Source: Thiobacillaceae bacterium (GTDB lineage: Bacteria > Pseudomonadota > Gammaproteobacteria > Burkholderiales > Thiobacillaceae). Taken from it: a stretch of DNA of 5,499 bases. The notes under the pieces were generated by a model. That model was given only the letters and a program-made list of their open reading frames with translations, did no database searches and was not told the DNA's origin. The translations under genes were made by a program, and so were the position numbers. Shown one piece after another: positions 1-5,499 of this stretch (position 1 is the stretch's first letter; every line of letters starts with the position of its first letter). Where the stretch lies: the NCBI GenBank assembly GCA_024643305.1, contig JAHENE010000146.1:1-5499 (forward strand), in the 5' to 3' direction.

Positions 1-71
1 GGGTGACAACCAGCATACGCCCGGCAGTACAAGATACCAAAATTTTTAAGCGTTCAGCTTGCTGATATGGG
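1..71. other. Short non-coding stretch downstream of lptB
   Basis: This stretch follows the lptB stop codon and no gene can be assigned to it. On the minus strand an ATG lies at 16-14 and opens a frame (M-L-V-V-T) that runs off the window edge. It has no clear Shine-Dalgarno sequence and its first residues do not resemble the start of RpoN, the gene that usually follows lptB in this operon. An AT-rich segment (AAAATTTTTAA, about 39-49) next to a 4-bp inverted repeat (AAGC/GCTT, 48-60) is too weak to call a terminator, so transcription may continue into the next gene. Confidence 0.5.
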
Positions 72-794
72 TTAAAGCTTGAAATGCTCGCCCAGGTATA
101 CCTTGCGTACGGTTTCGTCGTAAATGATGTCTTCTGGATGGCCTGAAGCAAGAACACTACCTTCGTTGATGATATAAGCACGATCGCAAATCCCAAGTGT
201 CTCGCGCACATTGTGATCAGTAATCAGTACGCCGATATCACGCTCGGTCAGATAGCGGATCAGCTTCTGAATGTCCAGCACGGCGATGGGATCAATCCCC
301 GCAAACGGCTCGTCAAGCAGAACAAAACGTGGATTCATTGCCAACGCCCTGGCAATTTCCACGCGCCTGCGTTCCCCTCCCGAAAGACTTATTGCAGGCG
401 CGTCACGCAAATGCCCCACATGCAAGTCCTCGAGCAGATTATTGAGATGCTGCTCCACCTCTGCCTCTTCGTACCCTTTTAACTGCAATACGGCACGTAC
501 GTTGTCCGCCACATTCATCTTGCGGAAAATGGAAGGTTCCTGCGGCAGGTAGGACAGGCCGAGACGAGCCCGCATATGTATGGGCATATGCGTCATGTCA
601 TGCTCATCCATCCGGATTGTTCCGCCATCCGCGATGACAAGTCCGACAATCATGTAAAAGCAGGTTGTTTTGCCGGCACCATTGGGGCCAAGCAACCCCA
701 CAATCTCCCCACTACCCACATGGAGCGATACATCATGCACCACGGTGCGTTTTTTGTAGGTTTTCTGCAGATGCTCTGCGACCAGCTGCTTCAT
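72..794 (-). CDS. lptB: LPS export ABC transporter ATP-binding protein LptB
   Basis: This is the cytoplasmic ATPase that, with the membrane pair LptF/LptG, extracts LPS from the inner membrane and drives it along the LptC-LptA-LptD bridge. The 240-residue protein matches the family length (about 241 in E. coli). All ABC motifs are present: Walker [10 protein letters not shown] at 36-44, Q-loop Q85 in YLPQEPSIF, signature LSGGE at 137-141 followed by RRR, Walker B with D161 and catalytic E162 ([11 protein letters not shown]), and H-switch H194. The [11 protein letters not shown] and DEPFAGIDP segments are typical of LptB rather than of generic ABC ATPases. Its ATG overlaps the lptA stop codon (ATGA, 794-791), which supports this start and implies translational coupling. 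No LptF or LptG gene is present in the window, as is usual since they normally sit at a separate locus. Confidence 0.97.
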   Translation of the reverse strand: MKQLVAEHLQKTYKKRTVVHDVSLHVGSGEIVGLLGPNGAGKTTCFYMIVGLVIADGGTIRMDEHDMTHMPIHMRARLGLSYLPQEPSIFRKMNVADNVRAVLQLKGYEEAEVEQHLNNLLEDLHVGHLRDAPAISLSGGERRRVEIARALAMNPRFVLLDEPFAGIDPIAVLDIQKLIRYLTERDIGVLITDHNVRETLGICDRAYIINEGSVLASGHPEDIIYDETVRKVYLGEHFKL

Positions 795-1336
795 GGTTTT
801 GGCGCCTGCACCTCACCTTTTTCCAGGCCGGCTTTGGGTTTCGGTCGGATGATCACCCTCACTCTTCCGCTGGCGCCTGAAGTGCCTTGCTGACCTATTA
901 CCTTGTAAAACTCGGTCTTGGCATCATAAGTAATCTGGGCACCACGAATTTCATCGCCGCCCTTGCGCAAGCGTGCATCACCAATCAGACGCAGCATGCT
1001 CTGCACATTGTCATATTCAATCTCGCTGGCATAGCCTTCGATGTATTCGTCCACGCCGTCACGTTTCTGTCTAAAACTGACCGGGTTGCCCTTGGCAGTC
1101 ACATTCTGCAAACCGTCACCATTCTGCTTGGCCTCAACATGATCAGCCCGCAACATCAGCGTGCCCTGGATCAGCAAAACATTGCCCTCGAAGACGCTGA
1201 TTTTCTTGATGTCATCAAGCGTCACATTGTCTGCTTCAAGATGGACCGGCTTTTCACGATCAGCCTTTTCCGCCATCGCAGGCAATGACATGCCTACGAA
1301 AAAAGAAACCAGCAGGAATTTAAGTGCGTCTGGCAT
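791..1336 (-). CDS. lptA: Periplasmic LPS-binding bridge protein LptA (OstA-like)
   Basis: LptA forms the beta-jellyroll filament that shields LPS lipid chains as they cross the periplasm between LptC and LptD. The 181-residue product starts with a signal peptide: a hydrophobic stretch at about residues 6-19 and an AMA cleavage site, with the mature protein probably starting at E23. The OstA/LptA domain follows from about residue 30 ([13 protein letters not shown], then [20 protein letters not shown]) to about 163, ending in the family-typical [11 protein letters not shown] charged, proline-rich tail of about 16 residues closes the protein. The start at 1336 lies 17 bp inside the end of lptC. 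An AAAGG element (1353-1349) sits 12 nt upstream, a rather long spacing, so translation may rely partly on coupling. The stop overlaps the lptB start by 4 bp. The main uncertainty is the exact signal-peptidase site. Confidence 0.95.
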   Translation of the reverse strand: MPDALKFLLVSFFVGMSLPAMAEKADREKPVHLEADNVTLDDIKKISVFEGNVLLIQGTLMLRADHVEAKQNGDGLQNVTAKGNPVSFRQKRDGVDEYIEGYASEIEYDNVQSMLRLIGDARLRKGGDEIRGAQITYDAKTEFYKVIGQQGTSGASGRVRVIIRPKPKAGLEKGEVQAPKP

Positions 1337-1895
1337 TTTGATATTGGACCTTTACACGGCCTTTGAGTTTAAGTACACGAGTGTTTGCAAACAAGTGCAT
1401 TCCATTTGCGGTAATCTGCATGCCCGGCTGCCGGATAACAACCTGCTCTTGGGTAAGCGCCTCGCTTTTCTCGGTGAGCACCTCAAGGCCGGAGGTCTGC
1501 AAGGACATTTCAGGCCTTCCCTGAAGTGCGGGACGGAGCAGGTTGACCTGGCCGGAAAATATGACTTTATCGCCTTCTGGGCTGACTTCCGCATTCTTGG
1601 AAGAAATTTGCATTTCTCCCTGTTGCGCATGGATATGCGTAAGTTTTGGATTATCCAGCAAGGTCTGTTTACTGCCTGAAAAATGGCTCAACTTTTCCGC
1701 TGCCAGCCGATACCTGACGACACCAGCCACATCAGTACTTATCGCCAGGAAATTCTCGACAATTGAATCCGGCTCTTTCTGATTGATGATGTTCCGTCCC
1801 CCTGCTTCCCTGACGCTTTGGTCTATCCAGAAAGACAACATTGCCAGCACCACAAGAATTGCGACAGGCAGCCAAAGTGCAAACCGGTTGGTCAT
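1320..1895 (-). CDS. lptC: LPS export protein LptC, inner-membrane anchored
   Basis: LptC is a bitopic inner-membrane protein that receives LPS from LptB2FG and passes it to LptA. The 191-residue product has the expected plan: a very short cytoplasmic N-terminus, one transmembrane helix at about 7-24 (LWLPVAILVVLAMLSFWI), then a periplasmic jellyroll. Family landmarks are the EPDSIVENF segment at 41-49, YRLAAEKLSHF at 62-72, P83, and the C-terminal part with G158, G165 and LKLKGRVKV (175-183). LptC sequences diverge strongly, so the assignment rests on topology, length and position between kdsC and lptA as well as these motifs. The ATG overlaps the kdsC stop (ATGA, 1895-1892). The 3' end overlaps lptA by 17 bp in another frame, so the lptA translation start is embedded in lptC. 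Confidence 0.93.
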   Translation of the reverse strand: MTNRFALWLPVAILVVLAMLSFWIDQSVREAGGRNIINQKEPDSIVENFLAISTDVAGVVRYRLAAEKLSHFSGSKQTLLDNPKLTHIHAQQGEMQISSKNAEVSPEGDKVIFSGQVNLLRPALQGRPEMSLQTSGLEVLTEKSEALTQEQVVIRQPGMQITANGMHLFANTRVLKLKGRVKVQYQNARRT

Positions 1896-2419
1896 TCCAG
1901 ATATGGCGCCATTTGCGCATCAAAACTGCCCTGTGCGCGCATAATGAACTCACAGGCTTCACGCACCGCCCCCCGACCTCCTTCACGTTTGGTCACGTAA
2001 TGGGAATGCGCTTTCACGAGGTCGGGCGCTGCTGGCACGGCAATTGCCAAACCTGCCCGCCGCATGACGGGAAGATCTACTACATCGTCACCCATGTATG
2101 CGGTTTGTTCTGGGGTTAAACCCAGATCGCCCAAGAGCTGGCGATAAACCACGAGCTTGTCATGCGCGCCCTGATGCAGGTGGGATATGCCCAAGTTCTT
2201 CGCACGATGGATGACCAACTGCGAATTGCGGCCGGTAATGATTCCAAGTTCAACGCCCGTACTTTTGAGCATTTTGATGCCATGGCCATCCAGCGAATTG
2301 AATCCCTTGTACTCCTGACCGTCGTCGGCCAGATAAAGCGTACCATCGGTCATGATCCCGTCAACGTCAAAAACAATCAATTTGACGGCACGTGCCCGCT
2401 CAATCGCGTCCTGCGTCAT
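1892..2419 (-). CDS. kdsC: 3-deoxy-D-manno-octulosonate 8-phosphate phosphatase KdsC
   Basis: KdsC hydrolyses KDO-8-phosphate to KDO and phosphate, the step before CMP activation by KdsB, in the cytoplasm. It belongs to the C0-type HAD phosphatases, which lack a cap domain and work as tetramers. The 175-residue protein carries all HAD motifs: FDVDGIMTDG with nucleophile D18 and acid/base D20, motif II T62 in IITGRNS, motif III K88, and motif IV GDDVVD with D111 and D112. The C-terminal GGRGAVRE (147-154) is characteristic of KdsC, where the tail reaches into a neighbouring active site. A good Shine-Dalgarno sequence (GGAG, 2427-2424) lies 4 nt before the ATG, inside the end of kdsD. The gene overlaps both neighbours by 4 bp (ATGA), which fits an operon with kdsD upstream and lptC downstream. 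Confidence 0.96.
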   Translation of the reverse strand: MTQDAIERARAVKLIVFDVDGIMTDGTLYLADDGQEYKGFNSLDGHGIKMLKSTGVELGIITGRNSQLVIHRAKNLGISHLHQGAHDKLVVYRQLLGDLGLTPEQTAYMGDDVVDLPVMRRAGLAIAVPAAPDLVKAHSHYVTKREGGRGAVREACEFIMRAQGSFDAQMAPYLE

Positions 2420-3396
2420 ACCACTCCAGCTTTCAGAAGATCATGCATATTCAAGGCGCCTACCAGCTTTTGGTCGGCATCAACTACCAGAAGTCCGTTA
2501 ATTTTCAGTTCCTGCATTCTTTCCACAGCCTCGACCGCAAGCTGATCCGGCCCGATGGTTTTGGGGTTCTTTACCATCAAGTCGGCTAGGCCGGCCGTGT
2601 GGATATCCACAGTTTTTTCCAGGGCGCGGCGCAAATCGCCATCTGTAAATATACCGGCCAGTCTTCCTTCATCATCTATGGCCGCAGTCATTCCCAGGCC
2701 CTTTCGGGTCATTTCCAGCAACGCTTCCTTAAGCGATGCCGTCTGGCCAACGGTAGGCAAGGCATCACCGCTATGCATGACATCGCGCACATGTACCAGC
2801 AACCTGCGCCCCAGGCTGCCGCCAGGATGTGTGCGCGCAAAATCTTCCGCTGTAAAGCCTCTGGCATCAAGCAGCGCAACTGCCAGCGCATCACCAAGAG
2901 CTAATGCTGCCGTAGTGCTGGCTGTTGGCGCCAGATTGTGCGGACAGGCTTCCTTGTCCACCGCAGCATTCAGGTGTGCATCGGATTCGTTTGCCAGCGT
3001 CGATGCAGGATTGCCACTCATGCCGATAAGTTTGGTTCCTCTTCGTTTGATTAAGGGCAGTATGGTAGTGATTTCTGCACTTTCCCCGGAGTTCGAGAGG
3101 GCAACAACTACGTCATCATGGGCAATCATGCCCAGATCGCCATGGCTGGCTTCAGCCGGATGAACAAAAAACGCCGCTGTTCCCGTACTGGCGAGTGTCG
3201 CAGCAATTTTGCGCGCAACATGTCCCGACTTTCCCATGCCCATCACTACCACTCGTCCCTTGCAATTCAAGATGATCGAGATGGCATCAATAAATTGACC
3301 GTCTATGCGCTCGGCAAGACGGCGAACGGCATCCGCCTCGATGTTTAACACCTGTCGGGCAAGAGCAATGGAACGGGAAGAATCTGCTGAATTCAT
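2416..3396 (-). CDS. kdsD: D-arabinose 5-phosphate isomerase KdsD (SIS + tandem CBS)
   Basis: KdsD interconverts D-ribulose 5-phosphate and D-arabinose 5-phosphate, the first committed step towards KDO. From the start at 3396 the protein has 326 residues, close to the 328 of E. coli KdsD. An N-terminal SIS domain (about 30-185) contains GMGKSG (53-58), HPAEASHGDLG (79-89), SNSGESAE (101-108) and THPGGSLGR (189-197). Residues K56, E108, E149 and H190 align, with a constant offset of three, to the catalytic residues I recall for E. coli KdsD (K59, E111, E152, H193). Two CBS domains follow, about 204-260 and 272-325. The frame stays open upstream to an ATG at 3525, but those 43 residues would overlap the start of the divergent antiporter and do not resemble the family, so MNSADSS at 3396 is preferred. 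The Shine-Dalgarno sequence is poor. The stop overlaps the kdsC ATG. Confidence 0.95.
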   Translation of the reverse strand: MNSADSSRSIALARQVLNIEADAVRRLAERIDGQFIDAISIILNCKGRVVVMGMGKSGHVARKIAATLASTGTAAFFVHPAEASHGDLGMIAHDDVVVALSNSGESAEITTILPLIKRRGTKLIGMSGNPASTLANESDAHLNAAVDKEACPHNLAPTASTTAALALGDALAVALLDARGFTAEDFARTHPGGSLGRRLLVHVRDVMHSGDALPTVGQTASLKEALLEMTRKGLGMTAAIDDEGRLAGIFTDGDLRRALEKTVDIHTAGLADLMVKNPKTIGPDQLAVEAVERMQELKINGLLVVDADQKLVGALNMHDLLKAGVV

Positions 3397-3436
3397 GTTT
3401 TTCGTAAGTATACTAGGTAACCGAGATACTAAGCCT
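3397..3436. promoter_or_regulatory. Divergent promoter spacer between kdsD and antiporter gene
   Basis: Only 40 bp separate the two divergent start codons, so the promoters of both genes must lie here or reach into the coding regions. The 8-bp palindrome AGTATACT at 3407-3414 provides the -10-like hexamer TATACT on both strands: 3409-3414 on plus and 3412-3407 on minus. The plus-strand hexamer would place transcription start near 3421, giving a leader of about 16 nt. The minus-strand one would start near 3400, leaving only a few nt before the kdsD ATG. No good -35 is visible for either; CTGAAT at 3387-3392 is a poor plus-strand candidate with 16-bp spacing. An imperfect direct repeat ATACTA(G/A)G occurs at 3410-3417 and 3426-3433. 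The promoter role is inferred, not demonstrated. Confidence 0.4.
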
Positions 3437-5407
3437 ATGCATAACACGCTCGAAGCCGTCCTCATTATCCTGGCCGCATCCGTTATTGTGGCCGCATTGG
3501 CGCGCGCCTTCAAACTGCCCACCATGCTGGGTTACCTGGTTACCGGCATAGTTATTGGCCCATATTCGCTTGGCTGGATTCCCGACACGCCCCAGACGCG
3601 GTATCTGGCTGAATTTGGTGTTGTCTTCCTGATGTTTTCCGTTGGGCTGGAATTCAGCCTGCCGCGCATGATTGCCATGCGTGCAACCGTATTTGGTTTT
3701 GGTGGCGCGCAAGTAGCCATATCCGTCATTGCAACCATCGCTCTTTCACTATTGCTGGGACTATCCCTACCAGCAGGCGTGGCCCTTGGGGGGGCACTGG
3801 CCATGTCCTCAACCGCTATTGTTTCCAAACTTCTGGCTGAGCGTGTCGAGTTGCAATCCCAGCATGGACGCCTTGCAATGGGTGCGCTCCTTTTCCAGGA
3901 CCTGGCGGTCGTACCGCTGCTGATTCTGATTCCCGCCTTTACCAAACCGGCTGGCTCCATGCCGATAGAACTACTTACCGCCTTGCTAAAAGCCGCAGTT
4001 GTATTGTTCATTCTGCTTTTTTTTGGGCAGAAAGTCATGCGTGCATGGTTTCATCGCATCGCCGAGACCAAATCGTCCGAGCTCTTTACGCTCAACCTTC
4101 TGCTTATCACGCTAGGACTCTCTTTCCTTACCGAAAGGGCGGGGCTGTCGCTGGCGCTGGGTGCTTTCCTGGCGGGAATGCTCGTCTCCGAAACTGAATA
4201 TCGCTATCAGGTTGAGGATGACATCAAGCCTTTTCGTGATGTCCTTCTGGGTTTGTTTTTCATTACGATTGGCATGCGGCTTGACGTTGGCGTAGTGTCG
4301 AGCCATGTCCTTTTGGTCCTGCTCCTGCTGTCTGTCATCCTGCTTGGGAAAGGCTTGTCCATCTGGGCACTCAGCCGCCTCTTCGGCCACGGGCAAAACA
4401 CCGCCATCCGTACAGCCTTGGCGCTTTCTCAAGGTGGCGAATTCGGTTTAGTCCTGCTCGCTTTGGCCGCTGATCGCGGTTTGATGAGTCAGCACACTAC
4501 TCAGCCCGTGCTTGCTGCCCTGATCATTTCCATGCTTCTCGCCCCTCTTTTGATCCATCGTACCGAGTGGGTCAGCAAGAAACTCGCCGCCAGCGAATGG
4601 GCCAATCGAGCCAAGGAAGTTCACGATATTGCACTCAAAACTTTTGGGAAAAGCGGACATGTCATTTTGTGCGGTTATGGCCGCAGCGGACAGAGCTTGG
4701 CACGGTTTCTGGAAACTGAAAACATTCCATTTGTTGCATTGGACTCCGACCCTACTCGCGTCAGGGCTGCCGCTGCCGCAGGCGAAAGCGTGGTATTCGG
4801 CGATCCATCCAAGCGTGAAGTTTTGGTGGCGGCTGGCATCTCCCGCGCTCGGGCCATGGCCATCACCTTTTCAGACCTTGGTTCCTCCATGTCTATCTTG
4901 CGCCACGCCAGAGAACTCAAACCCGAGTTGCCGATCGTGGTCAGAACTGTCGATGACACCCATATCGAACAGCTTAGAGAGGCTGGAGCCACCGAAGTCG
5001 TCTCCGAAGTCATGGAGGGGTCCCTTATGCTCGCCTCCCACGCCCTCATGCTGCTCGGCATACCGCTTTCCCAGGTGCTCAAACGCATACGATCCGTACG
5101 CGAATCGCGTTACTCCTTGATGAGAGGGTTTTTTCGTGGCGCAACAGATATTGATGATGAACTTGGTGATGAGGTGCAACCAAGGCTGTTTTCTCTGTTG
5201 ATCGGCCCGCAATCAGCCGCCATTGGCAAAACCCTGGAGGAAATTGGATTGGATGAATTGCTTGTTGATGTCGTCGCCATCCGCCGCCATGGTATCCGGG
5301 GTATTAATCCCGGGGCCGAGACCCATGTTGAAGCCGGCGATGTCATGGTCCTGCGTGGCACGCCGGAAAACCTCGCCGCCGCTGAAATAATACTGTTGCA
5401 AGGTTAG
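3437..5407 (+). CDS. CPA2/Kef-type cation:proton antiporter with RCK_N and RCK_C domains
   Basis: This is an inner-membrane monovalent cation (probably K+ or Na+) / proton antiporter of the CPA2 family with cytoplasmic regulatory domains, 656 residues. Residues 1 to about 375 form the multi-helix Na_H_exchanger core: KLPTMLGYLVTGIVIGP (26-42), SSTAIVSKLL (124-133), the paired LLFQDLAVVP with Q154-D155 in the transport region, ETEYRYQVEDDIKPF (252-266) before LGLFFITIGM, and SQGGEFGLVL (331-340). A TrkA-N/RCK_N Rossmann domain starts near 406 with GYGRSG (413-418) and acidic D436 at the end of the second strand, suggesting NAD(H) binding. A TrkA-C/RCK_C domain spans about 583-654. E. coli KefB/KefC lack the RCK_C part, and their HALE-type regulatory loop is not conserved here, so glutathione gating should not be assumed. 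The start at 3437 fits the family N-terminus (MHNTLEAVLII); in-frame ATGs at 3305 and 3395 are less likely. Ion specificity is unknown. Confidence 0.92.
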   Translation: MHNTLEAVLIILAASVIVAALARAFKLPTMLGYLVTGIVIGPYSLGWIPDTPQTRYLAEFGVVFLMFSVGLEFSLPRMIAMRATVFGFGGAQVAISVIATIALSLLLGLSLPAGVALGGALAMSSTAIVSKLLAERVELQSQHGRLAMGALLFQDLAVVPLLILIPAFTKPAGSMPIELLTALLKAAVVLFILLFFGQKVMRAWFHRIAETKSSELFTLNLLLITLGLSFLTERAGLSLALGAFLAGMLVSETEYRYQVEDDIKPFRDVLLGLFFITIGMRLDVGVVSSHVLLVLLLLSVILLGKGLSIWALSRLFGHGQNTAIRTALALSQGGEFGLVLLALAADRGLMSQHTTQPVLAALIISMLLAPLLIHRTEWVSKKLAASEWANRAKEVHDIALKTFGKSGHVILCGYGRSGQSLARFLETENIPFVALDSDPTRVRAAAAAGESVVFGDPSKREVLVAAGISRARAMAITFSDLGSSMSILRHARELKPELPIVVRTVDDTHIEQLREAGATEVVSEVMEGSLMLASHALMLLGIPLSQVLKRIRSVRESRYSLMRGFFRGATDIDDELGDEVQPRLFSLLIGPQSAAIGKTLEEIGLDELLVDVVAIRRHGIRGINPGAETHVEAGDVMVLRGTPENLAAAEIILLQG

Positions 5408-5425
5408 CCCCCTTTGCAACGCAAT

Positions 5426-5455
5426 AAAAAAGCCCTCCATGTGGAGGGCTTTTTT
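5426..5455. terminator. Bidirectional intrinsic terminator
   Basis: A 7-bp GC-rich stem, GCCCTCC (5432-5438) and GGAGGGC (5443-5449), encloses an ATGT loop. It is flanked by six A residues (5426-5431) and six T residues (5450-5455). Each strand therefore reads as a hairpin followed by a U-tract. It lies 18 nt after the antiporter stop and 8 bp beyond the 5S 3' end on the other strand, so it can terminate both convergent transcripts. Confidence 0.93.
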
Positions 5456-5463
5456 GGGGTAGT

Positions 5464-5499
5464 TGTCTGACGATGACCTACTTTCGCAAGCGTAGTACT
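5464..5499 (-). rRNA. rrf: 5S ribosomal RNA, 3' end (partial, continues beyond window)
   Basis: Read on the minus strand, the last 36 bases give a 5S rRNA 3' region: GCGAAAGTAGG corresponds to the conserved GCGAGAGUAGG of loop E/helix IV in E. coli, followed by TCATCGTCAGACA as the 3' half of the terminal helix. About 80 nt of the gene, including its 5' half, lie outside the window. The window breaks off within helix IV. If the helix keeps the E. coli length, the next transcript bases upstream should be GCA, so that GCAAG pairs with CTTGC. The mature 3' end near 5464 is estimated from where the 5' TGTCTGAC strand would pair. The gene implies an rRNA operon converging on the antiporter gene. 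Confidence 0.88.

Noticed and set aside
39..60. Possible terminator after lptB
   Set aside because: The inverted repeat AAGC/GCTT has only four base pairs and the adjoining AT tract is not a clean T-run.
1161..1679. 172-codon plus-strand open frame across lptA and lptC
   Set aside because: It is antisense to two genes with clear family features, and its composition and lack of motifs mark it as a shadow frame.
2555..3163. 202-codon open frame on the plus strand, antisense to kdsD
   Set aside because: It lies wholly inside the well-supported kdsD gene, is Ser/Ala/Arg-rich in the manner of a frame shadow, and has no recognisable domain.
3305..3436. N-terminal extension of the antiporter to the ATG at 3305
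   Set aside because: The added Arg-rich residues lie antisense to kdsD and precede a typical family start at 3437.
3397..3525. N-terminal extension of kdsD to the ATG at 3525 (43 extra residues)
   Set aside because: It would overlap 89 bp of the antiporter coding region and give a protein of 369 residues, much longer than KdsD homologues, with no matching sequence.
4675..5088. 137-codon minus-strand open frame within the antiporter gene
   Set aside because: It is antisense to the conserved RCK region, is Ser-rich, and has no ribosome site or known motif.
1..5499. Insertion sequences, CRISPR arrays, tRNAs or phage genes
   Set aside because: I saw no transposase-like product, repeat-spacer array or tRNA-like fold, and essentially all DNA is accounted for by housekeeping genes.

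Overview
The window is chromosomal DNA from a Gram-negative proteobacterium, most likely a betaproteobacterium. Evidence for this is the complete lipopolysaccharide (LPS) supply and export block in the order kdsD-kdsC-lptC-lptA-lptB, the moderate GC content, and the 3' end of a 5S rRNA whose tail (AAAGTAGGTCATCGTCAGAC) has a betaproteobacterial look. A genus cannot be fixed from this sequence alone; a Nitrosomonadales/Methylophilaceae-type organism is only a guess.

Layout. Positions 1-71 are a short non-coding stretch after lptB. From 3396 down to 72, five genes lie on the minus strand: kdsD (D-arabinose 5-phosphate isomerase), kdsC (KDO-8-phosphate phosphatase), lptC, lptA and lptB (LPS transport). 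All four junctions overlap, three by the ATGA stop/start arrangement and one by 17 bp, so this is one tightly coupled operon. A 40-bp divergent spacer (3397-3436) separates it from a plus-strand gene (3437-5407) for a 656-residue CPA2/Kef-type cation:proton antiporter with cytoplasmic RCK_N and RCK_C domains. A symmetric hairpin at 5426-5455 ends that gene and, on the other strand, an incoming rRNA operon, whose partial 5S gene occupies 5464-5499.

How the genes work together. KdsD makes arabinose 5-phosphate, the precursor of KDO. KdsC removes the phosphate from KDO-8-phosphate to release KDO for the LPS inner core. LptC (inner-membrane anchored), LptA (periplasmic bridge) and LptB (ATPase) belong to the machine that carries finished LPS to the outer membrane; LptF/G and LptD/E must be encoded elsewhere. 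The divergent antiporter is a separate ion/pH homeostasis function. All five operon proteins look intact with expected catalytic motifs.

I found no mobile element, CRISPR array, tRNA or convincing undescribed system. The less routine points are small-scale: a self-complementary -10-like element in the divergent spacer, a 12-bp palindrome beside a possible internal promoter ahead of lptA, homopolymer runs in the antiporter gene, and the shared terminator.
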